Part shown: positions 19,681 to 27,692 of the stretch, piece after piece
Layout of the letters: every line of letters begins with the position of its first letter
Numbering within the stretch: the stretch's first letter is position 1
Assembly (NCBI RefSeq): GCF_014489495.1
Contig: NZ_CP060781.1
Coordinates: 1 to 64,000 of the forward strand
Source of the DNA: Sphingomonas daechungensis
GTDB lineage: Bacteria > Pseudomonadota > Alphaproteobacteria > Sphingomonadales > Sphingomonadaceae
Reading direction: 5' to 3'
Length of the DNA: 64,000 nucleotides
Program-made: the position numbers and the translations under genes
The notes under the pieces: model-generated
The model's input: only the letters and a program-made list of their open reading frames with translations
What the model was told of the DNA's origin: nothing
Databases searched by the model: none

Positions 19681-19902
19681 TCGCGATCGTTCATCCTGTC
19701 GCCCGATCCGGTGGGACGCGCGCTCTCGTCGATGCGCTCACGGCCCACCAGCATTGGAAATTGAGGACGACCCTTTGTTGGATCCCATTTGCGGATCTTA
19801 TGGTCGACCGGATCTGAGCGATGCGACGCCATGCTACAGTCCTCTAGGTGGCTCATTCACTGCACGAGTGTCGTGATTTCCGAGCAATCCTCAGCATTTG
19901 AT

Positions 19903-19915
19903 ACGGTCTGTTAAC
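19903..19915 (+). promoter_or_regulatory. Second copy of the ACGGTCTGTTAAC motif
   Basis: Identical to 7503-7515 and at a similar distance (59 bp) from the next start codon. Confidence 0.4.
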
Positions 19916-19973
19916 CACCTTTTTGGCAGCTAGAGCGTGCTCGATGTGCGGTGCTTTCAAGGAGGTGGCGACA

Positions 19974-20420
19974 ATGCTTCATCAGGCGTGTGACAATCCC
20001 AACGTCCGTTGCAAACGTAATGTTTCCCTTCGTTCGCCGTTGATTTGCGGCGCTGCTGGCAAGTCGGAGAGGGTCGCCGAAACCATTCAATCGGAGCGGG
20101 AACAGGTTCGGGGTTACATCCGAGCCCGCTCCGAAGCTCGCGAACGATTCGGCTCGGCTCTGTTCTCCGATCCAGCGTGGGAAATGATAGTTCATCTCTA
20201 TTCGAGAAGGCTGTCGCGAGAACGAACGTCAGTCAGGCGCCTGTGCGAGCTTTCCCATGTTGCCGCCACGACCGGCAAGCGCTGGCTCGAGGCGCTTGAG
20301 CGGCAAGGGGACGTTAAACGTGTGGGCGACCTCCTCGACCCACAGCGGACATTCGTGGAGCTGACCTCTTCAGGTTCTGAGAAGATGAGAACAGTCTTGC
20401 AAACACTGTTTTCGCATTGA
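19974..20420 (+). CDS. Winged-helix DNA-binding protein, paralogue 4
   Basis: ATG 19974 has a full Shine-Dalgarno (AAGGAGGT). The 148-residue product is intact: RSEARERFGSALFSDPAWEM, IVHLYSRRLSRERTSVRRL, CELSHVAATTGKRWLEALER, then QGDVKRVGDLLDPQRTFVEL. It keeps the F-S-D-P-A-W-E-M core and R-W helix of paralogues 1-3. The upstream region carries a 13-nt motif shared with the pilin promoter region, so co-regulation with fimbriae is possible but unproven. Confidence 0.75.
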   Translation: MLHQACDNPNVRCKRNVSLRSPLICGAAGKSERVAETIQSEREQVRGYIRARSEARERFGSALFSDPAWEMIVHLYSRRLSRERTSVRRLCELSHVAATTGKRWLEALERQGDVKRVGDLLDPQRTFVELTSSGSEKMRTVLQTLFSH

Positions 20421-20672
20421 AGATCTGAGATATACACAAGTTGGACCCGTCGCTTGAGTTTCGATCGGGGAGGAATCCGTGTTGGCGTACAGGGGCACTG
20501 ACGCTGACGGGCGACGGGGCGCATCCTACCCGCATCGAGCTGCCTTGATTCAATCGCTTAACGGGTTGTGCGACTGGCTTGACTTAAGTTGTCCAAGGCC
20601 CGCCGCTGTTTCGCCGCCAATACATATAGAAGGTGTAGCCGCTTCAAAGTGAGACGAGCGGAACCCAGCGCG

Positions 20673-20813
20673 ATGAACTGATGGTACTTCATCCTCGGAG
20701 TATTCCTGGCGCTTCTATTCTCGGTCCTCTTCTCAGCAAGGCTTATCCGATTGGCGACGGAAGGAGGCCCTGACACCGAAATGGCCGGGATGGGTGGGTT
20801 AGCGTCCTGCTAG
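20673..20813 (+). CDS. Possible small membrane protein with an early in-frame stop
   Basis: ATG AAC is followed by TGA and then an open frame WYFILGVFLALLFSVLFSAR, LIRLATEGG and a stop at 20811. The hydrophobic segment is clear. Removal of a single ATG triplet (20681-20683) would fuse start and body. This may be a 3-bp insertion or not a gene. Confidence 0.3.
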
Positions 20814-21045
20814 TTCGCTTCCAGCCTTCACGCTGAGCGATGCAGAGATAGGCCGAAATGAGCGGCCCGAGCCTTCGCCCGAGCCGCTCAAGACGGAGAT
20901 CGACCCGGGATGTCGAAGGCCCGAGAAGACATTGAAGCCTTACGAGCGACGATGTTAATACTTGTTTACGCTGCACTGAAAAAATATAGCAAACTCATTG
21001 ATTTGAGGGTGCCGCGGATGTCGCGGATTCACGTTGAAGGCCCGG

Positions 21046-21174
21046 ATGAAGAAGCAAACGTATCACTGGGGACCCGCGCCTCCCAAGACGCCGGGCCGGC
21101 GCATTTCCCCCTTTGCTGTGACGGTCCTGCTCGCGAGCTTAGCCGTCGCCCTAGCCGCATTTTACCTGAGCTGA
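21046..21174 (+). CDS. Small single-pass membrane protein
   Basis: The 42-residue frame starts MKKQTYHWGPAPPKTPGRR and continues as one membrane helix (FAVTVLLASLAVALAAFYLS). The short basic N-terminus before the helix predicts N-in orientation. The preceding 500 bp (20421-20909) is otherwise poor in coding signal. Confidence 0.5.
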   Translation: MKKQTYHWGPAPPKTPGRRISPFAVTVLLASLAVALAAFYLS

Positions 21175-21213
21175 TCAAACTGGCCGCATCGAGTGGAAGT
21201 GGATCATCCGGCT

Positions 21214-21293
21214 GACGGCAGGAATGATCGGAAAATGTCGCGGCAATTCGAGCCGCAGGCTGTCACGGCAGGTTTGGGTCGAACGCGGACGCT
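21214..21293. repeat. Dispersed hairpin repeat, two units
   Basis: Units with GGCAGGAATGATCGG and GGCAGGTTTGGGTCGAA, the leftmost copy seen. Confidence 0.55.
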
Positions 21294-21869
21294 ATCGATG
21301 GGCGGCTTGCACTTTCAGCAGTCCGGCAGGAGCTGGCCCGATGATCTCTGGCGCGGGAACGGAGGGGTCAAGCCATTGTTGCCAATGCTGCTGGCATACT
21401 ACTGCAACTTGACGTTGGTGGTATGGCGCAACGTCGGGACCAGGTTGCGTTGTCAGCATCGTAAAGCGTTCGCCCAGCCCAGGAACGGCGCGGACAATGC
21501 CAGCAATTGCGGTCATTCCGCCAGCCGGGTCTGAAAACAACCAGCGATCCTTCCGCTTCTGCTTTGGATCAGCGGGCTTCGTAAACTCGTAGAAGCCGTC
21601 GGTCAGGATCAAGACCCGTCCGTCCGGGAACTCACGCCCGTCCGACCGAAAGTTGTAGGCTGGCTTGCCAGTGGGACCTGGCCAGCTCCAATTGCGCATG
21701 ACCAGGTCGTATCCTCCGGTGCTGCGGAGGATCGGGGCCGAGTCTGTGATCGCGACATCTCGAGGCTGAAGGTTTGGAATTCCTTCCGGAAACGAGAGCG
21801 GAATCTGCGCTGCGGTGAGAGCCTCGCGATCTCATCGGGAGACCTGCTCTGCGTGTAGAGATTGCACAT
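21292..21869 (-). CDS. SOS response-associated peptidase (SRAP/YedK/HMCES family, frameshifted)
   Basis: The product begins MCNLYTQSRSPDEIARL, with Cys2 as the catalytic residue that forms a thiazolidine crosslink to abasic sites in single-stranded DNA after Met removal. Further family segments are MRNWSWPGPTGKPAYNFRSD, RVLILTDGFYEF, WLFSDPAGG, TAIAGIV and FTMLTTQPGPDVAPYHQR (an H near the end of the SRAP site). Frame changes lie near 21815, 21760 and 21700. About 190 residues, slightly short for the family. Predicted role: protection of abasic sites during replication. Confidence 0.8.
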
Positions 21870-22019
21870 GACTCGAACGGTCTAGCGCATGTTCCCGTCG
21901 CGGGGTGGAGAGTCTGAAACAGCCGAAGACTTTCGCGGCAAGTTTTGCTGGAATGCGGACACCGCGATTACTGGTAGAAGGTGCCGCCAGGCTACTGACG
22001 GCACTGTCTACAAGCTGAA

Positions 22020-22393
22020 CTAGGCGATCTGCCGGCGTGCGATTGCGATCGCTTTACGCCGCCTCATCGAGAGGCCGACCGCACCGAACCCGAACAGCAT
22101 CATTGCCCAGGTCGCGGGCTCCGGAACGGCAGCGATTTGCGAGGTCGTGAACTGCGTTATCGCCCCGCCGTTGACTGCGTTCCGGTGGTGGCTGCACCAT
22201 TGAAGATGTCGACAAGGCTGTAGATGCCGTCGTCAAGCGTGTTCACCGTATCAAACGTCAGGAAGCCGAACCCGGAGCCCGAGACCGTCGCGTCGGTCGG
22301 GATCAGGAAGTCAAGAATCAGGCCCCCATGGCCGGGTCGTAGAGGAAAGCAGACACTCCGTAGCCTCAGCGCGTCCTCGTTCAATAAAGGCAA
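22020..22393 (-). CDS. PEP-CTERM sorted surface protein, apparently 5'-incomplete (frameshifted)
   Basis: The C-terminus reads AAVPEPATWAMMLFGFGAVG then LSMRRRKAIAI, a textbook PEP-CTERM tail (PEP motif, membrane helix, basic cluster) that an exosortase/archaeosortase would process. The body (LILDFLIPTDATVSGSGFGF, LTFDTVNTLDDGIYSLVDIF) is beta-rich. A shift lies near 22165. No signal peptide is seen in the frame before MPLLNEDALRL, so the 5' part may be lost or hidden by another frame change. No exosortase gene lies in this window. Confidence 0.6.
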
Positions 22394-22472
22394 ACGTCCA
22401 GCGCAATCCCGCCCTTCTCAGCGAACTTCCGCTCGGCCCCAACCACTTGAACCAACAAACGAGCGATGACGA

Positions 22473-22946
22473 TTAAATCGAGCGTTTCCGTGACATGATT
22501 GCAGCAACACGCTCGGCACAGCGTCGCAGCAACGCCACTGTTTCCAAGCCGCTCAGTGCACGTGGCTCAGGATCGATCGCGCAAAGAGTCCCATAGAAGC
22601 TCCCATCCTCCAAAAGGACAGGCAGCGAGGCATAACTCTCGAAGCCGTAGAGCATGGGTACCGGGTGCATGCGCCATTCGGGATCTTCAGCAATCCGATC
22701 AATGATGATTGCTTGGCCGCACTCGCGGATGTCGTCGCAGATAGTCTTTTTAACGTCCAGCTCCTCGCCCGGGTCCAGTCCAAACTCGATCCGATCAAGG
22801 ACTTGTGCGGCAATCCACCGATCCTCGGTTACCCGTGCAACCGCCACGAAGCCCATGTGCGTCGCGTTGCCGACTTCCAGCAGGATCGAACGGATTTCTT
22901 CGTCGTCACCCTCGGCGGCGACTCCCGCTGCGAAATCGTCCTTCAT
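22473..22946 (-). CDS. GAF-domain protein
   Basis: The frame is open from 23024; I chose ATG 22946 (MKDDFAAGVAAEGDDEE). The domain runs ILLEVGNATHMGFVAVARV, then RWIAAQVLDRIEFGL, ICDDIRECGQAIIID and FESYASLPVLLEDGSFYGTL, CAIDPEPRAL, which is the usual GAF pattern at about residues 20-145. No kinase or cyclase domain follows, so this is a stand-alone sensor or redox/ligand-binding module. Ligand unknown. The 5' part of the gene may extend upstream. Confidence 0.65.
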   Translation of the reverse strand: MKDDFAAGVAAEGDDEEIRSILLEVGNATHMGFVAVARVTEDRWIAAQVLDRIEFGLDPGEELDVKKTICDDIRECGQAIIIDRIAEDPEWRMHPVPMLYGFESYASLPVLLEDGSFYGTLCAIDPEPRALSGLETVALLRRCAERVAAIMSRKRSI

Positions 22947-23508
22947 TGGGGTCCCGCAGTCTCCAAGTGGCTTCCAATTGACAATCCTATCGAGGCCGCG
23001 ATCTCCGCAATGGTAACGCCGCAACGAGACGTATTCTATGGGTTTGTCGCGGGCGGACTTCGCACCGATGACGGTCTCAGGGTGCCGCGCCCTTCTACGA
23101 TAGGCTCGTCCACGGCTTTCAGCGTGCTCTCGACGACGTTGAGCGTTCGCGAGATGTCGTCGCAGAAGGTTCGAGCTTTCTACATCTAGGACAATTCAGC
23201 AAACCAATGTCTTGGTCAAAGTTCGGATAGTCTGACCGCAATCCTGGACCTCTGTGCAGCCATCGCGGGGCTCGTGGGGAGACTGGAATTAGGGGCATAC
23301 GATCGTCATCGATAGTTTGGCGGCTATTGCCCTTGGCGCAGTCTCTACGCCCGAGAGTGGATCTAATCGCGATCGGGTTTAGGGGCGAGAGTCATGCCCG
23401 TCGGGAGTTCCGACTGATCAAAGAGCTCGTGGAGTTGGGTCTTTGCCGGAACAGATCGGCGGTGAAATGGTTCGCCGTAGGTAAAAATAAACGTTCAGGA
23501 GAACTGCA

Positions 23509-23766
23509 GTGGTCGGGATCTTAATCTGGTTGATTGTTGGCGGAGTTGTCGGCTGGCTCGCCAGCTTGATCATGAAGACGGATGGCCAACAAGGCATCAT
23601 CCTCAACATAGTCGTCGGTATAGTTGGCGCATTCCTAGCCGGATTCCTTATCGGCGGTGGGAGCATTAATGAGCAGGTTACGATTGAGAGCTTCCTGTAC
23701 TCGCTTCTCGGAGCCGTGGTGCTGCTGGCAATCGTGAACCTCATCCGACGCGGAACGGTCCGCTAA
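23509..23766 (+). CDS. GlsB/YeaQ/YmgE family stress-response membrane protein
   Basis: GTG 23509 with a CAGGAGA site. The 85-residue product has three hydrophobic segments (ILIWLIVGGVVGWLASLIM, IILNIVVGIVGAFLAGFLIG, FLYSLLGAVVLLAIVNLI), Gly-rich turns and a terminal RRGT, matching the transglycosylase-associated (PF04226) family. Members are small inner-membrane proteins induced by stress; their biochemical role is not known. The gene is intact. The 480 bp after it hold a hairpin and repeat copies but no gene that I can support. Confidence 0.85.
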   Translation: MVGILIWLIVGGVVGWLASLIMKTDGQQGIILNIVVGIVGAFLAGFLIGGGSINEQVTIESFLYSLLGAVVLLAIVNLIRRGTVR

Positions 23767-23937
23767 GCAAGTTGAATTCGACCCGCAGAAACGGAGATAC
23801 TGCCGCCCGCATTCTGTCTGGCCGGGTTTCGCAACCTTCGGGCGCACGGACCTGTCGAAAGCCGGACGCAGCGGAACGTGGAAGAGCAGGAAACGTTAGG
23901 TCAATTCGCGTAGAGTTCCCCTGTTCACGCGTGAAAT

Positions 23938-23968
23938 CGGCCCGTTCTCGGTCACTGAGAACGGGCCG
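23938..23968 (+). terminator. Terminator-like hairpin
   Basis: CGGCCCGTTCTC pairs perfectly with GAGAACGGGCCG across a 7-nt loop. There is no good T-tract (TAATGTCATT), so a terminator role is probable but not certain. Confidence 0.55.
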
Positions 23969-24102
23969 TAATGTCATTCCGGGTCAGCCCCAGGTCAGAC
24001 GGCGAACTGGGGGATTTTTCGAGGAAAGCGTGTCAACCCGTCCCAAGGATTGTCCGGCGGTAAGACGGACCGCTAATACTGAGACCGGCGGCTGCGATCT
24101 TA

Positions 24103-24161
24103 CGTCCGAAATGGGTCGAAACGATCGCGGCGGGTTTGGGTCAAAACCTGCCATTACTAGG
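24103..24161. repeat. Dispersed hairpin repeat, two units
   Basis: GTCCGAAATGGGTCGAA followed by CGGGTTTGGGTC and CTGCCATTACTAG. Confidence 0.6.
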
Positions 24162-24250
24162 AAACGGCGCAGCGGCTCAGTTTCCTGTGCTCTCCTGGTC
24201 CGCGTAATACGGCCAAACTTTTCGACGATCTGACTTCAAATAATGATCTT

Positions 24251-24652
24251 CTAAGCGAGCTTCTGACTGGTCATAGTAGAGGTCGTAAATCCCGGGCCAC
24301 CGTTGAGAATCATCCGACTTCGTTCGCCCACACGTTCCAGCGCAATCGAGCAGTCTCCTCCGGCGCCCTCACCGCCCACTTCGATGATCTCTTCAACGTC
24401 GCCCTTCAGGACATGATGGACACGGACCAACGCAGGAGTTTCGTGCGTCCAAGGCCGAATGACTTCTCCGTCAACAATTGCACTTGCCTTTTCGATTTCA
24501 AGTTTGATGTTGCGTCGTTGCGCAGAACTGCCTTCGTAGTCAGGCGGAAGGACTATCGAGCAAGCGAATGCTGGTGCAGATGGTAATGCCGCGACCGCCA
24601 AGCTTAGAGCGACTAACAGCGGCGATCTCTCACAATACGAAATCTGGCGCAT
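24251..24652 (-). CDS. Secreted hypothetical protein
   Basis: The 133-residue product has a signal peptide (LVALSLAVAALPSAPAFA) followed by CSIVLPPDYEG, and a mature domain with IEKASAIVDGEVIRPW, LVRVHHVLKGDVEEIIEVGG and DCSIALERVGERSRMILNGG. The D-G-E-V...V-L-K-G pattern recalls periplasmic proteins whose conserved Cys residues form a disulfide. No enzyme motif is visible. It is intact and stands alone on this strand. Confidence 0.65.
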   Translation of the reverse strand: MRQISYCERSPLLVALSLAVAALPSAPAFACSIVLPPDYEGSSAQRRNIKLEIEKASAIVDGEVIRPWTHETPALVRVHHVLKGDVEEIIEVGGEGAGGDCSIALERVGERSRMILNGGPGFTTSTMTSQKLA

Positions 24653-24680
24653 GATAGTTTGGTTGAAGCATCGCCTGCTG

Positions 24681-24739
24681 GTGTCCGCAATAGGGCTGAG
24701 GCCGTCGCGGCAGGTTTGGGTGGAAAGCTGCCATTGACC
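24681..24739. repeat. Dispersed hairpin repeat, two units
   Basis: A degenerate GTGTCCGCAATAGGG unit and GGCAGGTTTGGGTGGAAAG with CTGCCATTG. Confidence 0.6.
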
Positions 24740-24767
24740 AAGGCCCCTTCAAATGTAGCATCGCGCA

Positions 24768-25135
24768 ATGCGTATTGGTTATCTCCTCCCACTCATTCTC
24801 TTACTGACAGACGGTAGCGCGACGGTCGCTCGTCCGACGAAAGCACCGAAGCTCGAAGGCATGGGTTACGACAAAGCTCGCGACCTGATTTTGCGATACG
24901 GGTGGAAGCCGTTCCCCGGCGAGTGCACAGGCGTCGCTAGGGCTACCTGCGCACGATATCCCGAACTGGGGAACTGTCAGGGGTCAGTCCCGGTTACTGC
25001 GACATGAGTTTTTCGAAGGACAATCGCTGCCTCATCATCGTGACGCTAGAGAGCCCGCCCGGCACCTCCAAAGATGATACGTGGATCAAGGACGTGACAT
25101 TCCGCCGTGAGCCATGTCGAAAGGACCCAACCTAG
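24768..25135 (+). CDS. Small cysteine-containing secreted protein (frameshifted)
   Basis: Signal peptide LLPLILLLTDGSATVA, then YDKARDLILRYGWKPFPGEC and ATCARYPELGNCQG. A one-base change near 24985 leads to GYCDMSFSKDNRCLIIVTLE and DTWIKDVTFRREPCRKD with TAG at 25133. This A-R-x-x-I/L...G-W-K-P...E-C...C...Y-P-E...C arrangement recurs in small exported proteins of alphaproteobacteria, probably with two or three disulfides. About 121 residues. Function unknown. Confidence 0.6.
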
Positions 25136-25152
25136 CGCCCGCTCGTAGGCGC

Positions 25153-25187
25153 TAATGGCAGGAATGGGTCGAAAGCTGACACTAGCC
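25153..25187. repeat. Dispersed hairpin repeat
   Basis: TGGCAGGAATGGGTCGAAAG with CTGACACTAG, 18 bp after the upstream stop. Confidence 0.7.
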
Positions 25188-25247
25188 TCGAGCATCCTGG
25201 GCAATGAAGGTATTGCTCGAGTGGTCCGCCCAATTCACAAGTGACCA

Positions 25248-26056
25248 ATGGCCACCGAGCAAGACGCAAGTCCGGCGCTTAACCGCCGCATCGCCCTTCT
25301 AATCGATGCCGACAACGTCTCTCAGGCGAAGATCGGAACGATCCTTGCCGAGCTGTCGAAGTACGGCACGGCGAATATCCGCCGAGCCTACGGCGACTGG
25401 ACCAGCTCCGCTCTGAAGGGGTGGAAGGATAGACTCCATTCCTTCGCGATCCGACCCGTCCAGCAGTTCAGTTACTCGGCCGGGAAGAATGCGACCGACA
25501 TTGCGCTGGTCATCGACGCGATGGAGTTGCTCTACACGCAGGAGCTTGATGCGTTCTGCATCGCGTCAAGCGATGCCGACTTCACTCCGCTCGTTATGCA
25601 ACTGAAGGCCAATGGACTGGAGGTCTACGGGTTCGGTGAGCGGAAGACACCCGAGCCGTTCGTGAACGCTTGCACGACATTCCTTTTCCTTGAAAGCCTC
25701 GGCGAAACGGAAGCGGCTGCACGCAGTGTATCACACGCGGGAATTGGTAGATCCGATGAAAGCGTTCCGAAGATGGTCGCTAAATCGGGCCGGCCGCTCG
25801 CGCAGGACGCCACCCTAGTCACAGCGCTCCGTGGTGGGTGGAAGCAGCCGCCCGCGAGGATGGCTGGGCATTGATTTCAACCGCAGGCAGTGCGGCGAAA
25901 CGCCAGGCACCAATCGATCCGCGCAACTATGGCGTGAAAAACTTTCCGGCTCTCTTCGAAGCCACGGGGTTGTTCGAGATTTTGAAGCCGGAAAATGGCC
26001 AGACATACGTCGCCGATAAACGCAATAAGGATCGCACACCGAAGCCGACTCTTTGA
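25248..26056 (+). CDS. NYN (PIN-like) nuclease-domain protein with C-terminal LOTUS/OST-HTH domain (one frameshift)
   Basis: The NYN domain (residues 14-160, LabA/DUF88 type) shows the acidic residues of the PIN-like active site: RIALLIDADNVSQ, AYGDWTSSALKGW, NATDIALVIDAMELL and IASSDADFTPLV. After a frame change near 25835 a LOTUS-like domain follows (ALISTAGSAAKRQAPIDPRN, YGVKNFPALFEATGLFEI). Such proteins are thought to be RNA nucleases guided by the RNA-binding LOTUS module. About 270 residues. It stands alone, followed by a repeat unit. Confidence 0.8.
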
Positions 26057-26081
26057 CAGCGACTTTTGACGCTTGCAGTCA

Positions 26082-26112
26082 ATGTCTGAATGGGTCGTGA
26101 GCTGCCATTAGC
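26082..26112. repeat. Dispersed hairpin repeat
   Basis: TGTCTGAATGGGTCGTGAGC with CTGCCATTAG, 26 bp past the NYN gene; its stem is imperfect. Confidence 0.5.
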
Positions 26113-26166
26113 TTGGGTCGAACAATCGCCCGCCGGTACCCGGCCGTATCGCTCATGGCTGGCGGG

Positions 26167-26415
26167 CTAGGTCCAATGGACCTCGTCATCTTCTCCATCG
26201 TTGCGATGGCCGGGAACGCCAGCTTGGTCGGCCCTTCGCGCGGCGGCTTCTTTCTGCCGAACTTTCAGCTTCGCCGCAGCTACTTCCTCACGATCTGCGG
26301 CGGCTTCGTGCGCCTCCGCAGATCGTATGTGGCGGGCTCGTACGTTTGGCAGATCAGTCTCGTCGGCAGCTGCGCGAGCGGCCTCGGCACTGCTGCGGTG
26401 TCCTCTATTCTTCAC
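26167..26415 (-). CDS. Small Ala-rich helical hypothetical protein
   Basis: The 82-residue frame from GTG 26415 reads SSAEAARAAADETDLPNVRA, RHIRSAEAHEAAADREEVAA and KLKVRQKEAAARRA. The E/D-T-x-L-P-N-V-R-x-R-x-x-R-S-A-x-x-x pattern is typical of a small sphingomonad protein, to my knowledge without function. The opposite-strand frame is longer but low in protein-like character. Confidence 0.45.
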   Translation of the reverse strand: MKNRGHRSSAEAARAAADETDLPNVRARHIRSAEAHEAAADREEVAAAKLKVRQKEAAARRADQAGVPGHRNDGEDDEVHWT

Positions 26416-26502
26416 GATGGCCTCTCCCTAATTGGCGAAAGCCTCCCAACCCAGCGTGGCGTGTTAGTACCCGATCTGAACAATGTTTGCTTGGGGTCGA
26501 AG

Positions 26503-26566
26503 GCCGCCACGGCAGGAATGGGTCGAAAGACGTCGCGGCAGGTTCGGGTGGAAAGCAGACACCAGG
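26503..26566. repeat. Dispersed hairpin repeat, two units
   Basis: GGCAGGAATGGGTCGAAAG directly followed by GTCGCGGCAGGTTCGGGTGG. Confidence 0.7.
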
Positions 26567-26640
26567 CGGCTCTCAGTGAACAAGCCCTGCTTCAGGCCTC
26601 ATTACAGAAACCGAAGGATCCAGCGGCCGGTATCGATTGC

Positions 26641-26846
26641 CTAGATCGTTGCGAGGTTCACTGCGCTGGGCAGCCCATTCGTGTGGTGCAGATCGTATGA
26701 CAGGCGCTGGCCGGGCCGCGGCGGGGCGACATGCGTCCAGGAGCCCGCGCCTTGAGCGAAGCGGAGAGCCTCGCCCCGATTTCCGGCAGGATGAAGCCGT
26801 GACCCGACTTCTCGTCAAACGACTTGACGGTTCCAAAATATTTCAT
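26641..26846 (-). CDS. Divergent cold-shock-like protein (one frameshift)
   Basis: The first strand reads MKYFGTVKSFDEKSGHGFIL with PEIG; after a one-base change near 26775 the rest reads EALRFAQGAGSWTHVAPPRP, GQRLSYDLHHTNGLPSAVNL and a stop at 26641. The fold is that of CspA (about 68 residues) but the RNP1 motif is H-G-F-I and the RNP2 F-V-H-I is absent, so nucleic-acid binding is probably altered. It is transcribed away from a second divergent member (27144) across an AT-rich gap. Confidence 0.65.
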
Positions 26847-26849
26847 CGA

Positions 26850-27010
26850 AAAATTCCATTAATATTGAAACATCCCGATTCGAATGTCTCGCTTTTCAGA
26901 AATGCGTAAGGAATATAACGTTTAGATTTGCTTATGCTACTTAATTACATTCTCCTATATTACAAGCTAAGACTTTCTGGAATTATTTTAATGTGCCCTT
27001 GCTATCGGTC
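26850..27010. other. AT-rich divergent promoter region between two csp-like genes
   Basis: About 160 bp with clearly low GC (runs such as TTAATATTGAAA, TTAATTACATTC and GGAATTATTTTAATG) in an otherwise GC-rich window. It holds the start regions of both divergent cold-shock-like genes. Confidence 0.5.
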
Positions 27011-27034
27011 CAATAATAGCCCACTTGGATGAAA

Positions 27035-27095
27035 CTACCAGTCGTGATCGGCGGTCTTTGGCGCTAAGTCGCACCTTTCTCCCTCTTTTCCGCCT
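27035..27095 (+). promoter_or_regulatory. Conserved 5' leader of a csp-like gene
   Basis: CTACCAGTC, then GGTCTTTGGCGCTAAG and a pyrimidine tract. The same elements in the same order occur at 60243-60298 before another cold-shock gene. Confidence 0.55.
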
Positions 27096-27143
27096 TTTAG
27101 TCGGCACTGCCAATTTGGGCGCGTGCCCATAAAGGAAATCATC

Positions 27144-27353
27144 ATGAAGCTATTTGGAACCGTACAGTCGTTCGACGCGATCAAGGGCCAGCGCGAAATC
27201 AAGCCAGAAACGGGCATTGATCCTATTCGTTTCGAAAAGAACGCGGTTTTGTGGGACAAGAATGTCCTTCCGACGGTCGGCCAGCGCCTTTCGTATGAAG
27301 AAGGCACGAACGAAACGCACCAGCCGCGCGCTCTGAATCTTCGGACGGTCTAA
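27144..27353 (+). CDS. Divergent cold-shock-like protein lacking RNP motifs
   Basis: ATG 27144 with an AAAGGAA site. The 69-residue product reads MKLFGTVQSFDAIKGQREIK, PETGIDPIRFEKNAVLWDKN and VGQRLSYEEGTNETHQPRAL, NLRTV. Strand 1 and the G-Q-R-L-S-Y-E strand match CspA, and it shares GQRLSY with the 26641 gene, but the aromatic RNP1/RNP2 residues (K-G-Y/F-G-F-I and V-F-V-H) are replaced. It may be a cold-shock fold with a new ligand. Confidence 0.6.
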   Translation: MKLFGTVQSFDAIKGQREIKPETGIDPIRFEKNAVLWDKNVLPTVGQRLSYEEGTNETHQPRALNLRTV

Positions 27354-27549
27354 TCATTGCGGGCGCGGCATGTATTTCTTCGCCCGTCTTCCCTGACCGC
27401 AGGGGCGCCGATCCCGGCAGCAGCTGAGAGACACCTGTCTTCGCCGCTGTCCGGGATTGTTGTTTTAGGTTCATGCAGCGAAAGCCTGGCTGAAAAAGGT
27501 GGGGCCGAGTTTTGCCATGTCTGCCTTGAGCCAAAACTTGCCACGACGC

Positions 27550-27583
27550 TAGAGGCAGGTTTGGGTCGAAAGCGGCAATTAGC
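27550..27583. repeat. Dispersed hairpin repeat
   Basis: TAGAGGCAGGTTTGGGTCG followed by AAAGCGGCAATTAG. The rest of 27354-27692 shows no supported gene. Confidence 0.6.
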
Positions 27584-27692
27584 GGCCAGCATCAGCAGGA
27601 GATCGACTGGTGGCGGCGATGGGCTCACTTCACCGATCTGCGAACACGCAAGCCTTTGATTGTCATTAACTTCGGTTCGCTATGGTGTGAGA

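Noticed and set aside
20870-20905. Hairpin GAGCGG...CCGCTC as terminator
   Set aside because: The stem is interrupted and there is no T-tract on either side; no gene of certain status ends there.
22665-23189. Plus-strand frame of 174 codons
   Set aside because: Antisense to the GAF-domain gene, which has a consistent fold pattern.
23772-24233. Plus-strand frame of 153 codons after the GlsB-like gene
   Set aside because: It spans the terminator-like hairpin and two repeat units and is rich in Arg and Ser without structure.
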